Of a stretch of DNA of 64,000 nt, positions 34,419 to 47,100 are shown one piece after another. The DNA comes from JAQVCM01 sp040403095 (lineage in GTDB: Bacteria > Bacteroidota > Bacteroidia > Flavobacteriales_D > Crocinitomicaceae): positions 17,226-81,225 of the forward strand of contig JBBALI010000013.1 of the NCBI GenBank assembly GCA_040403095.1, in the 5' to 3' direction. Positions within the stretch are counted from its first letter, which is position 1. The number at the start of each line of letters is the position of its first letter. Under the pieces are notes generated by a model. It was not told the DNA's origin and ran no database searches. It saw only the letters and a program-made list of their open reading frames with translations. Position numbers and translations under genes: made by a program.

Positions 34419-34942
34419 TTTTATTAGAGGGAAATGGAATCACTTTAAAACAGCTGAATACTGAAACAATACAACTTGTTCGCATTTGGCGGAATCAACC
34501 TGAAATTCGTTCTCAAATGGAATTTCAGGAAGAAATTTCAGAATCAGCACAATTAATTTGGTTTCAAAATTTGAATCAACGACTCCATCAGTATTTTGTA
34601 ATTCATATTGAAGATAAACCAATAGGATTGATCCATTTGAAAAACATTGATTTTAAAGAAGGCAACGGAGAAGCAGGATTGTTTATTGGTGAAAAAGCAT
34701 TTAGGGGAACAGGTGCATCATTGGGTGCATCGCTTTTATTACTAGACTATGCTTTCAATAAATTGAATTTACGAACAATTCAAGCGAAAGTAAAAAATGA
34801 TAATTCAATTGCCCAACAATACAATCAGTTGTTAGGATTCAAAAAGAAAGATAAAATAAATGACAATTTCTTTATTTGGGAATTATCGAAAAGTGAATTT
34901 GAAATTGTTAGAACCTCGTTGGTCAAATTAGTGAATTTATAA
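34415..34942 (+). CDS. GNAT family N-acetyltransferase
   Basis: The 175-residue protein starts at the ATG at 34415, which overlaps the GT2 stop; the frame is open to an ATG at 34370 deep inside the GT2 gene, a less likely start. It has the GNAT pattern: a beta strand TLKQLNTETIQLVRIWRNQ, the LIHLKNIDFKEGNGEAGLFIG strand pair, and an acetyl-CoA loop RGTGASLGASLLLLDYAF (Gly-rich, the usual Q/RxxGxG/A). The end is NSIAQQYNQLLGFKKKDKI, typical for RimJ/RimL/PseH relatives. PseH-type enzymes acetylate amino sugars. With ACP, KAS III and GT2 it may modify an amino sugar. The acceptor is inferred. Confidence 0.82.
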   Translation: MILLEGNGITLKQLNTETIQLVRIWRNQPEIRSQMEFQEEISESAQLIWFQNLNQRLHQYFVIHIEDKPIGLIHLKNIDFKEGNGEAGLFIGEKAFRGTGASLGASLLLLDYAFNKLNLRTIQAKVKNDNSIAQQYNQLLGFKKKDKINDNFFIWELSKSEFEIVRTSLVKLVNL

Positions 34943-34947
34943 CAACG

Positions 34948-35049
34948 AATTTCCTGTGAAGACAAATTTCCTGTGAAGACAAATTTCCTGTGAAGACAAA
35001 TTTCCTGTAAAGACAAATTTCCTGTGAAGACAAATTTCCTGTAAAGACA
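34948..35049 (+). repeat. 17-bp tandem array, six units, running into a palindrome
   Basis: Six full units of AATTTCCTGTGAAGACA start at 34948, 34965, 34982, 34999, 35016 and 35033, exactly 17 bases apart. Units 4 and 6 have CTGTAAAG in place of CTGTGAAG. A seventh partial unit starts at 35050 and is the left arm of the palindrome 35049-35094. The array lies between the GNAT stop and the terminator of the convergent giant gene, and is outside genes. Confidence 0.95.
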
Positions 35050-35094
35050 AATTTCCTGTGGGGACGCAATGCATTGCGTCCCCACAGGAAATTT
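35049..35094. repeat. Perfect 46-bp palindrome (CAATGCATTG family)
   Basis: All 23 base pairs of the two arms match; I checked them outward from the centre at 35071/35072. The core is GACGCAATGCATTGCGTC and the outer arm is AAATTTCCTGTGGG, the same word that forms the tandem array to its left. The palindrome at 6174-6217 shares the core but has other outer arms. As DNA it could extrude a cruciform; as RNA from either strand it would be a very stable hairpin. Confidence 0.95.
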
Positions 35095-35125
35095 AGAGAG
35101 TCTTGGGTCTATAAAAAAATCTTAA

Positions 35126-35162
35126 TCAAAAAAAATCCCACTCAAAAATGAATGGGATTTTC
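35126..35162 (-). terminator. Intrinsic terminator of the first giant gene
   Basis: On the minus strand a 12-bp stem (AAAATCCCATTC pairing with GAGTGGGATTTT, one G/T wobble) with a 6-base loop is followed by a run of at least eight T. It lies 18 bases after the stop at 35180. Nearly the same hairpin follows the other two giant genes. Confidence 0.85.
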
Positions 35163-35179
35163 TGTTTGATAAACTTAAT

Positions 35180-38100
35180 TTAATTTACAACTACTCTAAC
35201 TGGATTAATCTTACCATTAACCGTTTTCAAGTGGATGATGTATGTTCCTAATTGAAGATCTAATCCTTCGAAAGTAAATTGATTTTTACCTTCTAGGATA
35301 TTTGTTGATCTTTCATTGATTAGTTTTCCTGTCAAATCAGTGATTTGAATTTGCGCATCGCTGATATTTTCGGCACTTGAAATCTCAACAGTGAAGTTTC
35401 CTTTTGTTGGATTTGGGAAAACAATCATGCTGTTTTCATTTTCAGCACAAGAAACACTTGTTGGTCCGTAAATTTTTACAATACCATCCAAATCAACTTG
35501 TTTCATTCTGTAGTATGAAATCCCTGAAATTGGGTCAAAATCGTTTACTAAATAATTTAATTCGCTACTTGAATTTCCAGCGGCATCTACTTCAGCAACT
35601 ATTTCCCAGATAGCCAAATCTCTACTTCTTTCCACGATGAAGCTTTGTGAGTTTTGTTCTGTTGCAGTTGACCATTTTACTACAATTTCCTCCTTGTCGC
35701 AATTTGCTGTAAAACTTGTGAGCTGAACTGGTAGTGGTGTAGCATTTTCAGAATTCATTAACCAGAATTCAGAGAATCCAGGAATACTGAATTCAAGAAA
35801 TGAAGAACCTGCTATTGTTTCAATAAATCCATTGGCAATAGAAATCGTTCCATTAGCCAGTTGAGGAATGTACAAATTGCTTGTTGCGTAGCTCGTACTA
35901 TCTGCAGGATTGCAATTGTCTTGCCAGCTACCATTTTCATTTAATCCATTGTATTTACTCAAATTGATATCTGCAATTGAGAAAACATCGTCATTTGGAT
36001 TGACAGCTGTTGTAGCTGATTTTGCAATCAACGCTGTTACTTCCGCATTTGTAATTGGAAGGCGGATTGTCGCTGGAAGATTATTGGTTGGATTGATGTA
36101 CCAACTTCTTCCCAACACAGCTGTTTGGAAAGTTGTTGCAGCTGGATCAGCACAAGCTGTTGTAACTTGCGCATCTGCATTTACAAAAGAATTTGCTGTT
36201 ACAGATCCAAAATCAGCTGTTGGTGAAGTTCCTTTGATAGAAACAACCAATTTCCCTGCACTTGTATAGAAGTGAGTCCAGTTTGATCCTTTAACCACAC
36301 AAGTTGCATTATCAGTAGGTGACAAGGCAGCGGTTGGCACTGGAAGCGTTAAAACGGTATTTCCAGTCAATGTTCCTACTGGACAAGCCAAAGCGTCAAC
36401 AATGTTGGTTACCGAATAAGTGGTTGTAGCAGTTGGAACAACAGTAGATGACCAAGGTCCACTTCCTGTTCCAGTAACTGTTCCAGAAGGACTCAAAGTC
36501 ATCGTCCAAGCACCAGATGCAGTAATGTTCCCTGTCAAAGGAAAATTATTCCCAATACAAAGATTCGCTGAACTAGAAGTAATCGTTGCCGTTGGTTTTG
36601 GATTGACTACCACGGTTATAGGTGTGGATGTCGTTGTACATCCAAAGTAATCTGCTGTTGCTGTATAAGTGTATGAACCTGGTGTGGAAGGTTTAGAATA
36701 TACTGTTCCAAGATTTGTATTTACATAAGGTGTAGTTGCTCCTGCATTTGTAAACAAACCTGTAACGTTTGTTGTCCATGTAATTGCAGCGCTCACTGCT
36801 GTAGTAATGTACATAACTGGTTTGTTAGCACTGACAGCACCTCCTGTTGTTAGGTTACATTGATTGTTCCCTCCTCCAGATGTTGTCATATTTACGGATG
36901 GAGTATAAACATCAACTGTTGTTGCCGTTCCACCTGCACCTTGATGACAAATATTCACCAAAATGTTTGAGGTTCCGTCCCAAGCAAATGGTGTGGAAAA
37001 TGTGAATGAATTGACACCAAGAACTGGTAAAATATTTGTCCCGGAATAAACGGTTGTAAACGTTGGTGTTTGATACGTTGAAGTCAATGCAGTTAAGGCT
37101 GTATTGGCCATACTAATGGTGTAATTCGCCATTGTTCCTGCACCAGCAGTCGTTACATTAAATCCGAGTGAATTTAGATTTACAGCACCACTGATACCCA
37201 CCGCGTTTAATTCTGCAGCAGTAATCAAATACTGAACTCTCGATTGATTTGGTGCGTTAACCGCTTGTCTGAATGGAGTATTTGCTGCAACCGAAGAGGC
37301 TGTGGCAGTTCCTAGCACATAAGCTGGGTTTGCAACCGTTGAAGCTGTCAAAGTGTTGACTGAATTTTCACAGGTTGTTGCCGCTGTTGGAGTAATAGTG
37401 AATGCATTTGGATTTGGATTAACTGTTGCTATAACTGGTATACGAGGACTATTACAACTTGATACCGCTACAATACTGTAAAACCAGTAATATGCACCAG
37501 AAGAAGATCCAGACCAACCATTTGTGACACTAAAATTACTAGATGAAAAAGGAAAAGAACCTCCTGTTATATCTCTACGAAAATTAGCAGCACCCGTATA
37601 AGCTTTCATAATCAGTCTATACCCTGTACCAGCAGGTACTGCAAGATTTAATGAAACAACATTTGGAATTGTCATCCCTGCGTTACCTGTAACTGCAATA
37701 GGCGAAGTTACTGCAATTTCAGTTCCTGAGGAATTTTGAACTGATATAGTTACTGTACCGTTAGCATCAGGATAAATAGTAGTGGAAAGCAATGTTGTTG
37801 AAATAGACGTATTAAATAAAACTCCCCAGTTCGTTGTAGCAAAACCAGTAGCATCAGCAGGAGTAAGTCTTCCAAATGTTTCAGTTCCTGCACCAGCTAT
37901 TGATGCATTAACATAATAAGTTGATGTTGCAGTCAAACTTGGAGTAGTGAAGCTTGTACCTGTTCCAAGTACTGTGGTGCTCGAAGCGGTAGCATACCAA
38001 TTCAAGGTCGTTCCTGCTGAACCAACTGCACCCAATGTAACAGGACCTGAAACACAAACAGTATCAGGAGTTGTACTTGTAACTGTTGGATTATTTAAAG

Positions 38101-41100
38101 CCACTGTAACTACCGTTGCAGTTGCAGAGGAAGAATTGCAACTCACTAAAGCCTGATAAAATGTAGTTGCTGTGATTGCAGCACCGGGAGTATAAGTCGT
38201 TGCTCCTGAACCAACATTTGTCCAAGGACCGGAATTACTGGTTGTTGATTCTTGCCACTGAATAGCACCGCCTGAGGAACCTGCTAAAGTTAAAGTTGGA
38301 GCACCGCCCGTAACACAATAACTTACCGTACTTGAAGCAATTGTACCAGCAACTGGTGCCGCAACTGTTCTAGTAACTGCAGGTGAAAGTGCATTGTTTG
38401 CAGGAACTCCATCTCCTGTTAGCACTGTAACCGCATTGAATGTGTAAACACCTAAGGTATTCATATTCAAAGTAGTGCTCATATTCACATTTTGTGTAGC
38501 ACCAGCGGCTAAAGTACCGGAAGTCAAAGTTACAGACAAAGTTTGAGTCACAGCGCCTGTAACATTCACGTTTACAGTAACATTATCTACACTGAAATCA
38601 ATTGTATTTCCAGATAAATTTTGAATAGTAACTGTAACTGTCTCAGCATTTGAAAAACATTGTGTTGAAGCTGCAGGAGATACCAAAGCAGTAACAGCCA
38701 TATCCAATGGTGGAACAAAAAATTCATCTGCACCGATATCTGGTTTTGTTGTAGCGCCAGGACATCCGCCACCAGGACAACGAACATCTCCATCAATGTC
38801 ATCAGAAATTCCAGTACCCAATGACCCTGCATTATCCAACGTTAAGTTGGTTCCTGTTACTAAATGTAGATCAGTTGCAGAAATAAAATTAGGGATAACG
38901 CTCAATGAATTGGCATTGCTTCCAAAACCAGTAACAATATCGCTTAATGCAACTCTATCTGAACTTATGAAACCAAGAACACCTTGTGTACCGCCAATAA
39001 AATAATCATTATTATCAATCGAAGTGAAAGCAGTATTCGCTGATGCTGAATATATACTATATGTCTTAGCTGCTGCTGCTCCTGAATTTTGAAGATTGGT
39101 GAATAAAATATTATTTTGAAGATTAATCCCAGTAATTGTTGTAGTTGATAAGAATAACGCCGCAGATAAAGTCCCACTTGCTGAACCAGCAAAAGTTCCT
39201 GAGTTCAAAGCTACTGAATTGTGATAGATATTTACTCCACCAGTAGTTCCACTTAAACGAATACCAACTATTAAATCTGAACTTGTAGCTCCATTCCATC
39301 CACTTCCTCGCATCCCAGCAATCATGTTATTGGTAATTGAAATGTTACTTGTTGCACTTACCACATTAATATCAATCCCTTTTCCGCCATATCCACCTGT
39401 AGTGGCTCCAACAACGTTTGTAATGATGTTTTTATCGATAGTTAGAGCGGATACAGTTACCGCTGTACCAACATCGCCTACTCTAATTCCCCATGCATTT
39501 ACTCCTGTTGAAGTACTGTTAGTGATTGTATTATTTCTAATTATTAAATTATTAGATCCTGTACCAACATTTAATCCGTATGCAAAAGATGAAGTTGCAG
39601 AAATACCATTTATCGTATTTGAAGAAATAGTGGTATTGGTAACATTAGTTGATAAATTAATCCCTGTAGCAGATGTTGCGCCTTTGATATTTGAAATCGT
39701 ATTACTAGTAATACTTGAACTATTCAAATTCGATCCAAATAATCCAACAAAACCAATTGTTGTTGCATCTGTCGCATTGCCAATCACATTTTGAGTAATT
39801 GTTGTGTTGTTTTGACCTCCAGTCGCACCAACTACTGCAATACCATATTGTGCTGACGACAAGACATTGTTTTGAATCGTCAAATTCGTATTTGGTGTGG
39901 CACCTGCAGTACCGACTGTTGGACCTGAGGAAATAATTCCTCCAAACGTCGTTAACGGTGCATTTCCATTTACAATTGTATTTTTTACTACATTGTTTGT
40001 CGCTCCATCTGCGGGACTTGCAACACTTGTAATCCAAACTACTGCACTTGAGGTACCTGTGTTTGTATTTGTGATCGTTAAATTTCTTGTCGTACCACCG
40101 CTATTACTACCATCAATGATGATGTTATCAGCACCATTCAATCTGATTAGCGTTGCGGCGTTGGAACCTGAAATTGCTGCTGTTACGCCTGTAGCAGGTC
40201 TAATTGTCAATGTATTCGTAGATGAACTTCCTACCAATTGATTGATTGCAATTGGGAAGGTTTCACTTCCTGAATAAGTTGCATCAGTTAAACTAAACAC
40301 AGTTGGTCCGCACAAACCATTTGTGTTTGCTGATGCCACAGCAGCTGTCAAAGTTGCGAAGTTTCCACTTACACCAACTGTATAAGTTCCTGAAAGACCA
40401 GTTTGGAAAGTAGGTGTCGTAAATTGATCATTGGCTGCATTTGCATCCGTGTTGCCATTTGGCAATGACGTGGATGCTACTAATACATAGTTCGTTGCAC
40501 CAACAAAAGGAAAAGTACCCAATGTTACAATACCAGTAGCTCCTGACGCAATGTTTTGAGCTGTAAAGTTTACTGTACCCTGAGAAGCACCATTCACACT
40601 CCAGGTAACACTGAAAGTATTTAAAGTTGCTGCTCCAAAGTTTTGAACAGTTGCTTGAACCGTTTGTGTTCCAGGACAAAAACTTGCACTTCCAAATGAA
40701 ATAACACCTGCATCGTCTTGTGGTGGGTTAAACTCATCTGCTCCCATGTCAGGATTGGCTGTTGCGCCTGGACAACCTCCGCCTGGACAACGCACATCTC
40801 CATCAATGTCATCTGTTATACCAGTACCTGTAGCTCCTGTGTTGTTTAAACTTGGATTTGTACCTGCAACTAAGTGTAAATCTGATGCGGAAATAAAATT
40901 AGGTGCAGAACTTACAGAGTTTGCATTTCCACCAAAACCTGTTTGAATATCTGTAAGAGCTGCTCTATTTGAACCTATAAAACCTAAATTAGGTGCAGTT
41001 CCAACCCAATAATCATTATTGTTTATATTTGTAAATGAAGTATTTGGTGCAGTACTATATATTGCAAAACGATTAGTTCCCAGTGTCTGAGTGTTTGAAA

Positions 41101-44100
41101 AAATATTATTTCTAATGTCTAATGTTCCTGTTATAGTAGAAACAATATTTAATGCAGCAGGGTTACCACTCACTGTCTGATTTGTGGCCAGAGAAACTGT
41201 ATTGTGGTAAATTTTATAACCACCACCTAAATCCGCTACCATTCCATATCCATTATCTGCTGTTCCTGCTGATGTTACGTAACCATACGAAGCAATATCA
41301 TAAATAAAATTGTTTGATACTGTTAAACCTGACGTTGCGCTTGATGAGTTTAACCAAATACCGTTACTTCCATAACCAGTTGTATTTGTATTTTTAATGT
41401 CAGAAATACGGTTGTTTTTAATAATAGAATTAGACTGAGCTAAACCACAAGCGATTCCTGAAGCGGTACCAGTAGTTGAAGTGACAACACCATTAATTAT
41501 GTTATTACTAATAACGGCACCATTTTGATTGAAAAAAGCAATTCCACGTAAGCCCAGTTTGTCGGCAACTACACTAGTAGAACCTAGCGTATTGCCATTA
41601 ATCAATAAGCCTCCATCCATTGTTGCAGTACCTCTAGCATAAATACCAATCTGAAGTTTAGTAATTAAATTATTTACGATAGTTAAATTGGTACCTGATG
41701 ATTGAGCATCTGAGCCGATTGTCGCTCCTCCTGATATGATTCCATAACCAGTAGTAGTACTAGAGTTTCCAGTAATAATACAATTCTTAATAGTTACATT
41801 TAACGTGCCGTCAGTGACTGATGTACTTGCCAACCAAAAAATTGAAGCAGTTCCAGTGTTGGTATTTATAACTGATAAATTTCGTGTTGTTCCACCACTA
41901 TTACTTCCATCAATTGTTACAAAATCTGCACCATTGAGTTTGACAATTGCTGACGCATTAGATCCAGTAATTATTGCATTTACTCCTGTTGCTGGTTGGA
42001 TCGTCAAAGTATTCGTAGATGAACTTCCTTGCAATTGATTGACTGTGATTGGAAAAGTTTCACTTCCTGAATAAGTCGCATCAGTTAAACTAAACACCGT
42101 TGGACCGCACAAACCATTTGTATTTGCAGCAGCTACAGCAGCTGTCAAAGTTGGATAGTTTCCACTTGCACCAACTGTATAAGTTCCTGAAAGACCAGTT
42201 TGAAAAGTTGGTGAAGTGAATTGATCATTCGCTGCATTTGCATCCGTGTTGCCATTTGGCAATGAAGTGGATGCTACTAATACATAGTTCGTTGCGCCAA
42301 CAAAGTTGAATGTACCCAAAGTAACTACTGCCGTTGCACTTGAAGCAATGTTTTGAGCTGTAAAGTTGACTGTACCTTGGGAAACACCATTCATAGTCCA
42401 AGTAACACTGAAAGTATTCAACGTTGCTGCTCCAAAGTTTTGAACAGTTGCTTGAACCGTTTGTGTTCCAGGACAAAAACTTGCACTTCCAAATGAAATC
42501 ACACCTGCATCATCTTGTGGTGGAGAAAATTCATCTGCACCCATGTCTGGATTGGCTGTTGCGCCAGGGCAACCTCCACCAGGACAACGTACATCTCCAT
42601 CAATGTCATCTGCTATTCCAGTACCTGTAACTCCTGTGTTGTTTAAACTTGGATTTGAACCAATTACTAAATGTAAATCCGAGGCAGAGGTGAAGCTTGG
42701 TGCAACATTTACTGAATTGGTATTTCCCCCAAAACCAGCTTGCATTCCTGCAATGTTTGTTCTATCGCTAGTTAAAAAACCTAGAACAGCTGAAGCAGCA
42801 TTGAATGTATTTGAAACGAAATAATCGTTGTAATCTATTGCTGTGAAAGCAGTGTTAGCAGCAACTGAATAAATAGCATAATTTTTTTGTCCAGTATTCG
42901 TACCTACCTGTGTATTTGAGAAAATATTATTTCTTACATTCAACGCAGAAGCACCTGAACCGACATATAGTGCCGTCGTAATAGCTGTCGTCGAAGCAGC
43001 TCCCATACTTCCAGACATGGCTATTGTATTGTGATAAATATTGATTCCACCACAAGTAGTCGATAATGTTGCTGAATTACCTACCGTTCCGATTGCGATA
43101 CCCATTGAGGATGAGTTACCAAAATTACTCCAATTCGAACCATTTACTCCACTAATCATATTATTGGAGATGGTAATATTACTTGCAGCAGAACCCGTCC
43201 CTAATGTAATACCTCGACCACCATAACCTCCAGTAGCGGTTGCTAAAATTCTTGTTATGTTATTTTTTGAAACTATTGTTCCTGAAACACCTGTTTCAAG
43301 AGAGATTCCAACAGGCGCAGTACCTCCAGATGTTTGAATGTCGAGCGTATTACTTGTTATTGAAGAACTTAAGGTATTAGTTATTTGCATACCATAAACA
43401 GTCAATGAAATCGAATTCACGACAATGCTATTTCCTGTTACAAGCAAATTATCTACTCCTCCCGCACTTGTTGCTGCCGTTCCATTGACATATATTCCAA
43501 TATTAGCAACAGAAAATGCGTTGTTTTGAATGGTAATATTGTCGTTATCTGCTCCTGCTGTTGGAATTGTTGAACCTCCCAAATGTATACCATAACTATT
43601 ATTTAATCCTGTATTACCAGTTGAAATCAAACAGTTTTTAATGGTATTGTTTGTTGCACCTTGCCCCGTTCCTAATGAAATTAAAGCAATTGCTGTCGCT
43701 GAAGTTGAGGTATTGGAATTGGTGATTGTTAAACTACGATCAGTACCAAAACTTTGGCTTCCGTCAATAATTACATTATCAGCACCATTTAATTTAATTA
43801 ATGCTGCCCCGGTACATGTACCTGAAATTGTTCTGGTAGTTCCCGTTGGTTTGATGGTTAATGTGTAAGTTGCACCACAAGCGTAAGCGATCTGGTTTAA
43901 TGAAGTTAAGCCAGTTTCTGCAGTTAAGTTTGCGTTGATATTGACAATCGTATTGCCACTCAAAGATGAGTTATTTATCGCCTCAAACAAACCACCTGCC
44001 AAAGTAATAGATGGATAATCAGCAGGGATATTGATTGTTGTAGGTAATGAAGTTAAAATATTAAAACTGTTAATTGTTCCTCCAATCGCAAAAGCACCTG

Positions 44101-47100
44101 AAGTTAGGGCAACGGAAGCGGGCGCTGCCGCAAATGTACCGCTATTTAGACCAACATTTGGTGTAGTTGCATTGTCTTGTGCGGCCACGAAGTACTGAAT
44201 TGTACTTCCAGAGGTTGGAGCACTTGCCAACAAACTATAATCCATTGCAAAAGTGAATGGACTTACAGCATTACTTGCTTCTACGTATTTCCAACCATTT
44301 GATGCGGAGGTATTGGTCGCTGCAAATCCATTAGTTTCAGTTGAAAGTTTATAATACAGACGTGGTTTTGTGCCGGCTGTGACATTTACTCCGCTAGGAT
44401 CTGAGATAGTTGCAGACAATGTTGCACCCGTAGCTGAACATCCTGAATTTGGAATTGCAGTGTAAGAAATTGTTGGTGCGATTAAATCCAATGGGGTAGC
44501 ATTAAACTCCCATGCACCACAATCCCAGAAAGTTCCTGGTGAAGCTGGACGTGTAATTCCTCCATAATCTGGACTTGTCAAGGCAATAGTAGCTCCTCCA
44601 CTTTCCGCTTGTGTAACTAGAGTTGTGAGTGGTTTTAAGTAGTTAGTATTTGAACCGATTGTTGAAGTAAAATAAGATGCAGGAACAAAAGTTGACTCAG
44701 TAAATGAAGCTGCTTCTCTTGAAGAAGTTACATAAGTTTGAAAATTAGCCATGGTCGAATATGGCGTCGTTAAATCCAATAAAATTGTTCTAGTGGCTGA
44801 TGGTGTTCCAACGAAATACAAGTTATTATTAGATAAAGTGGAATAGTTACCTAAGGTTGCTGCAGCTGATCTTCTCAAAGCAGTTGTTACACTTGTACCA
44901 TTTGGTGTACTTGTATTAAATACCATGTTATTGCGTAGATCCAACGCGGCAGTTGTAGTTGTTGCATTCGCAGTATGAAAGATACCTGTCGTTCCAAAGG
45001 TGGCACCACTTGAAGATGCATTTAAATAAATGGTATTGTTGTATAATCTGTAGTTAGAACTTGTAGCGGTAGAAGTAACTGCTATTCCACGAATCGCATC
45101 AGCTGAATTGGCTGTTGCAGCACGCAAGTCTCCTATAAGATTGTTATAAGCCTGAACTGTAATGCCCAATGTTCCTGACAACAATAATCCAGTCACAGCT
45201 GGAAGAGCAGTTGAAGCTCCACTAATATTGCAATCATAAATCTTATTGGCATAAATATTTTGATTAGCTCCTGCAGAAACGCCCATCCCAACGATTGTTG
45301 CTCCTGCATTACTACCTGATAAACCAAAAATAGTATTATTGTAAATATTTGCTGGAGAGGCTGCACCCGTTACTAGCAAACCCTGCACTGCTACTCCAGC
45401 AGTTGAACTAAGACCACTTACAGTATTTCCATTGACATTCAATGTGGTGGTAGTAAGAGGCGATCCTATTGTAATTCCCGTAACAGCCCCCGCTGAAAGC
45501 GTAATGTTACTGACTGTGTTATTACTTACGTTCAATGTTGGAGTTGTACCACCACTGCTTATGCCAATGGTAATTCCTACGCAAGCAGCACCCCAAGTAA
45601 TGTTACTTACGGTATTATTGCTCACTGAAGATGCCCCTCCCATGAAATTAACAAACATTGGATTGATTGCTCCAGTTCCACCGCTAATATTATTGAATGT
45701 ATTTCCAGTAATTGTTTTAGTAGGTGATCCACCATCAGTATTATTGATACCCACGAATCCTGTTGCGCCAGTAACAGTTATATTTGAAATATTATTATTT
45801 TGAAAGTTAATCACAGAACCCGTTAATGAACTTGCGTTAGAAGTGTAAAAAGTAACTGTACCTCCTGCGCCTGTTTTATTGAACGCTGTTACAATACTAT
45901 TGGAATTAATATTCATTGAACCGTTTGCAGCCGGCACTGATATAGCATTCGCTACAAAATTTACACTCCCTGTCGTTGTAGGCGCTAAGTTGGTAAATGT
46001 ATTATTGCTAATCGTCGTGTTCAAGTGAGCCATTGAATTACTGATATAGTTATGCGCTCCAGATGGAGAAGCAACAGTATGACCCATTGAACTGAAATTA
46101 TTGGTATTAATGGTTAATGAACTCGTAGCAGAACCTGTTGTAGTTTCAACTATAATCCCATTAACTGTTCCAGTTGTAATACCACTTTGAACAGAGATAT
46201 TATTGTTATTAATAGTACAAACTATTGCAGTTGTTGGTGCATTTGAATAACTTGGTACATAAATCGCTCTTTGTGAGGCCGTTCCTGTGTTTCCGCCCGC
46301 AGAACTTGTAATTGTATTGTAAGAAATATTGTAACCAGCACAGTTACGAACCAATACACCATTCAAAGTTCCAGAAACATTTGCATAACCTGAAAAAGTA
46401 CCTGTTGTCCCCCAATTCGTGATAGAATTACCTTGACTTGCAGTAGTTCCTCCAATGTCAAGACCTGTATTTTGATCTGCAGCGGCAGTAGGTCCAGTAA
46501 TGCTAATCCCTTGATTCACATTACTTATTGTATTACCATAAATTTTCAATCCAGAATTTCCACCCGCGGTTGTGGTAGCAGTAGTAGAAGTAGTAGCATT
46601 AGTAGCAGTATGTGTGGAGTTACTGTATATACCAAATGTATTTTGATAAGTTCTATTTAAACTAATTGTATTATTTTGAATGGTATTATTTTGGGCACCA
46701 TTTGTAGCGGTTGCGTACAACAATGCCACTCCAAATTCAGTCATGTTATTGGTTCCAGCTGCAGTTGTTGCATTTGAACCATTCTCTTGCATGGTAAAAT
46801 TCTGAATCGTAACAAAGTCAGCTCCCACTATTTTGAAAATTGCATCCGTCAACGTTCCAGAAACTTGGGGTGTAAATGCTGTTATCGTTGCACCACTTCC
46901 TTGAATAGTCATTCTATTAGTGTTGGAAGCGCCTGTTGGAGCGGCAGTAATTGAATAACCACCAACTGGAGTGATTTCATTGGCCCCCAAGGTAATTGTG
47001 ACAGGTCCTGAAATTGCTGTTGTTGCATTCAAAGCCGTAATTGCAGCATTCAAAGTTGAATAAGTAGCTGCTAAGTTTGGTGTCGTATTCGTTGGATTGG

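Noticed and set aside
34948..35060. CRISPR-like appearance of regularly spaced repeats
   Set aside because: Units are 17 bases with no spacers between them, and no cas gene is near.
34825..35085. Minus-strand open frame of 86 codons with a repeated protein motif
   Set aside because: It is read through the 17-bp tandem array and the palindrome and into the GNAT gene; the periodic protein is a by-product of the DNA repeat.
39324..39794. Plus-strand hydrophobic frame of 156 codons inside giant gene 1
   Set aside because: Antisense shadow of beta-helix coding sequence; the hydrophobic look comes from Asn/Thr/Ser codons read in reverse.
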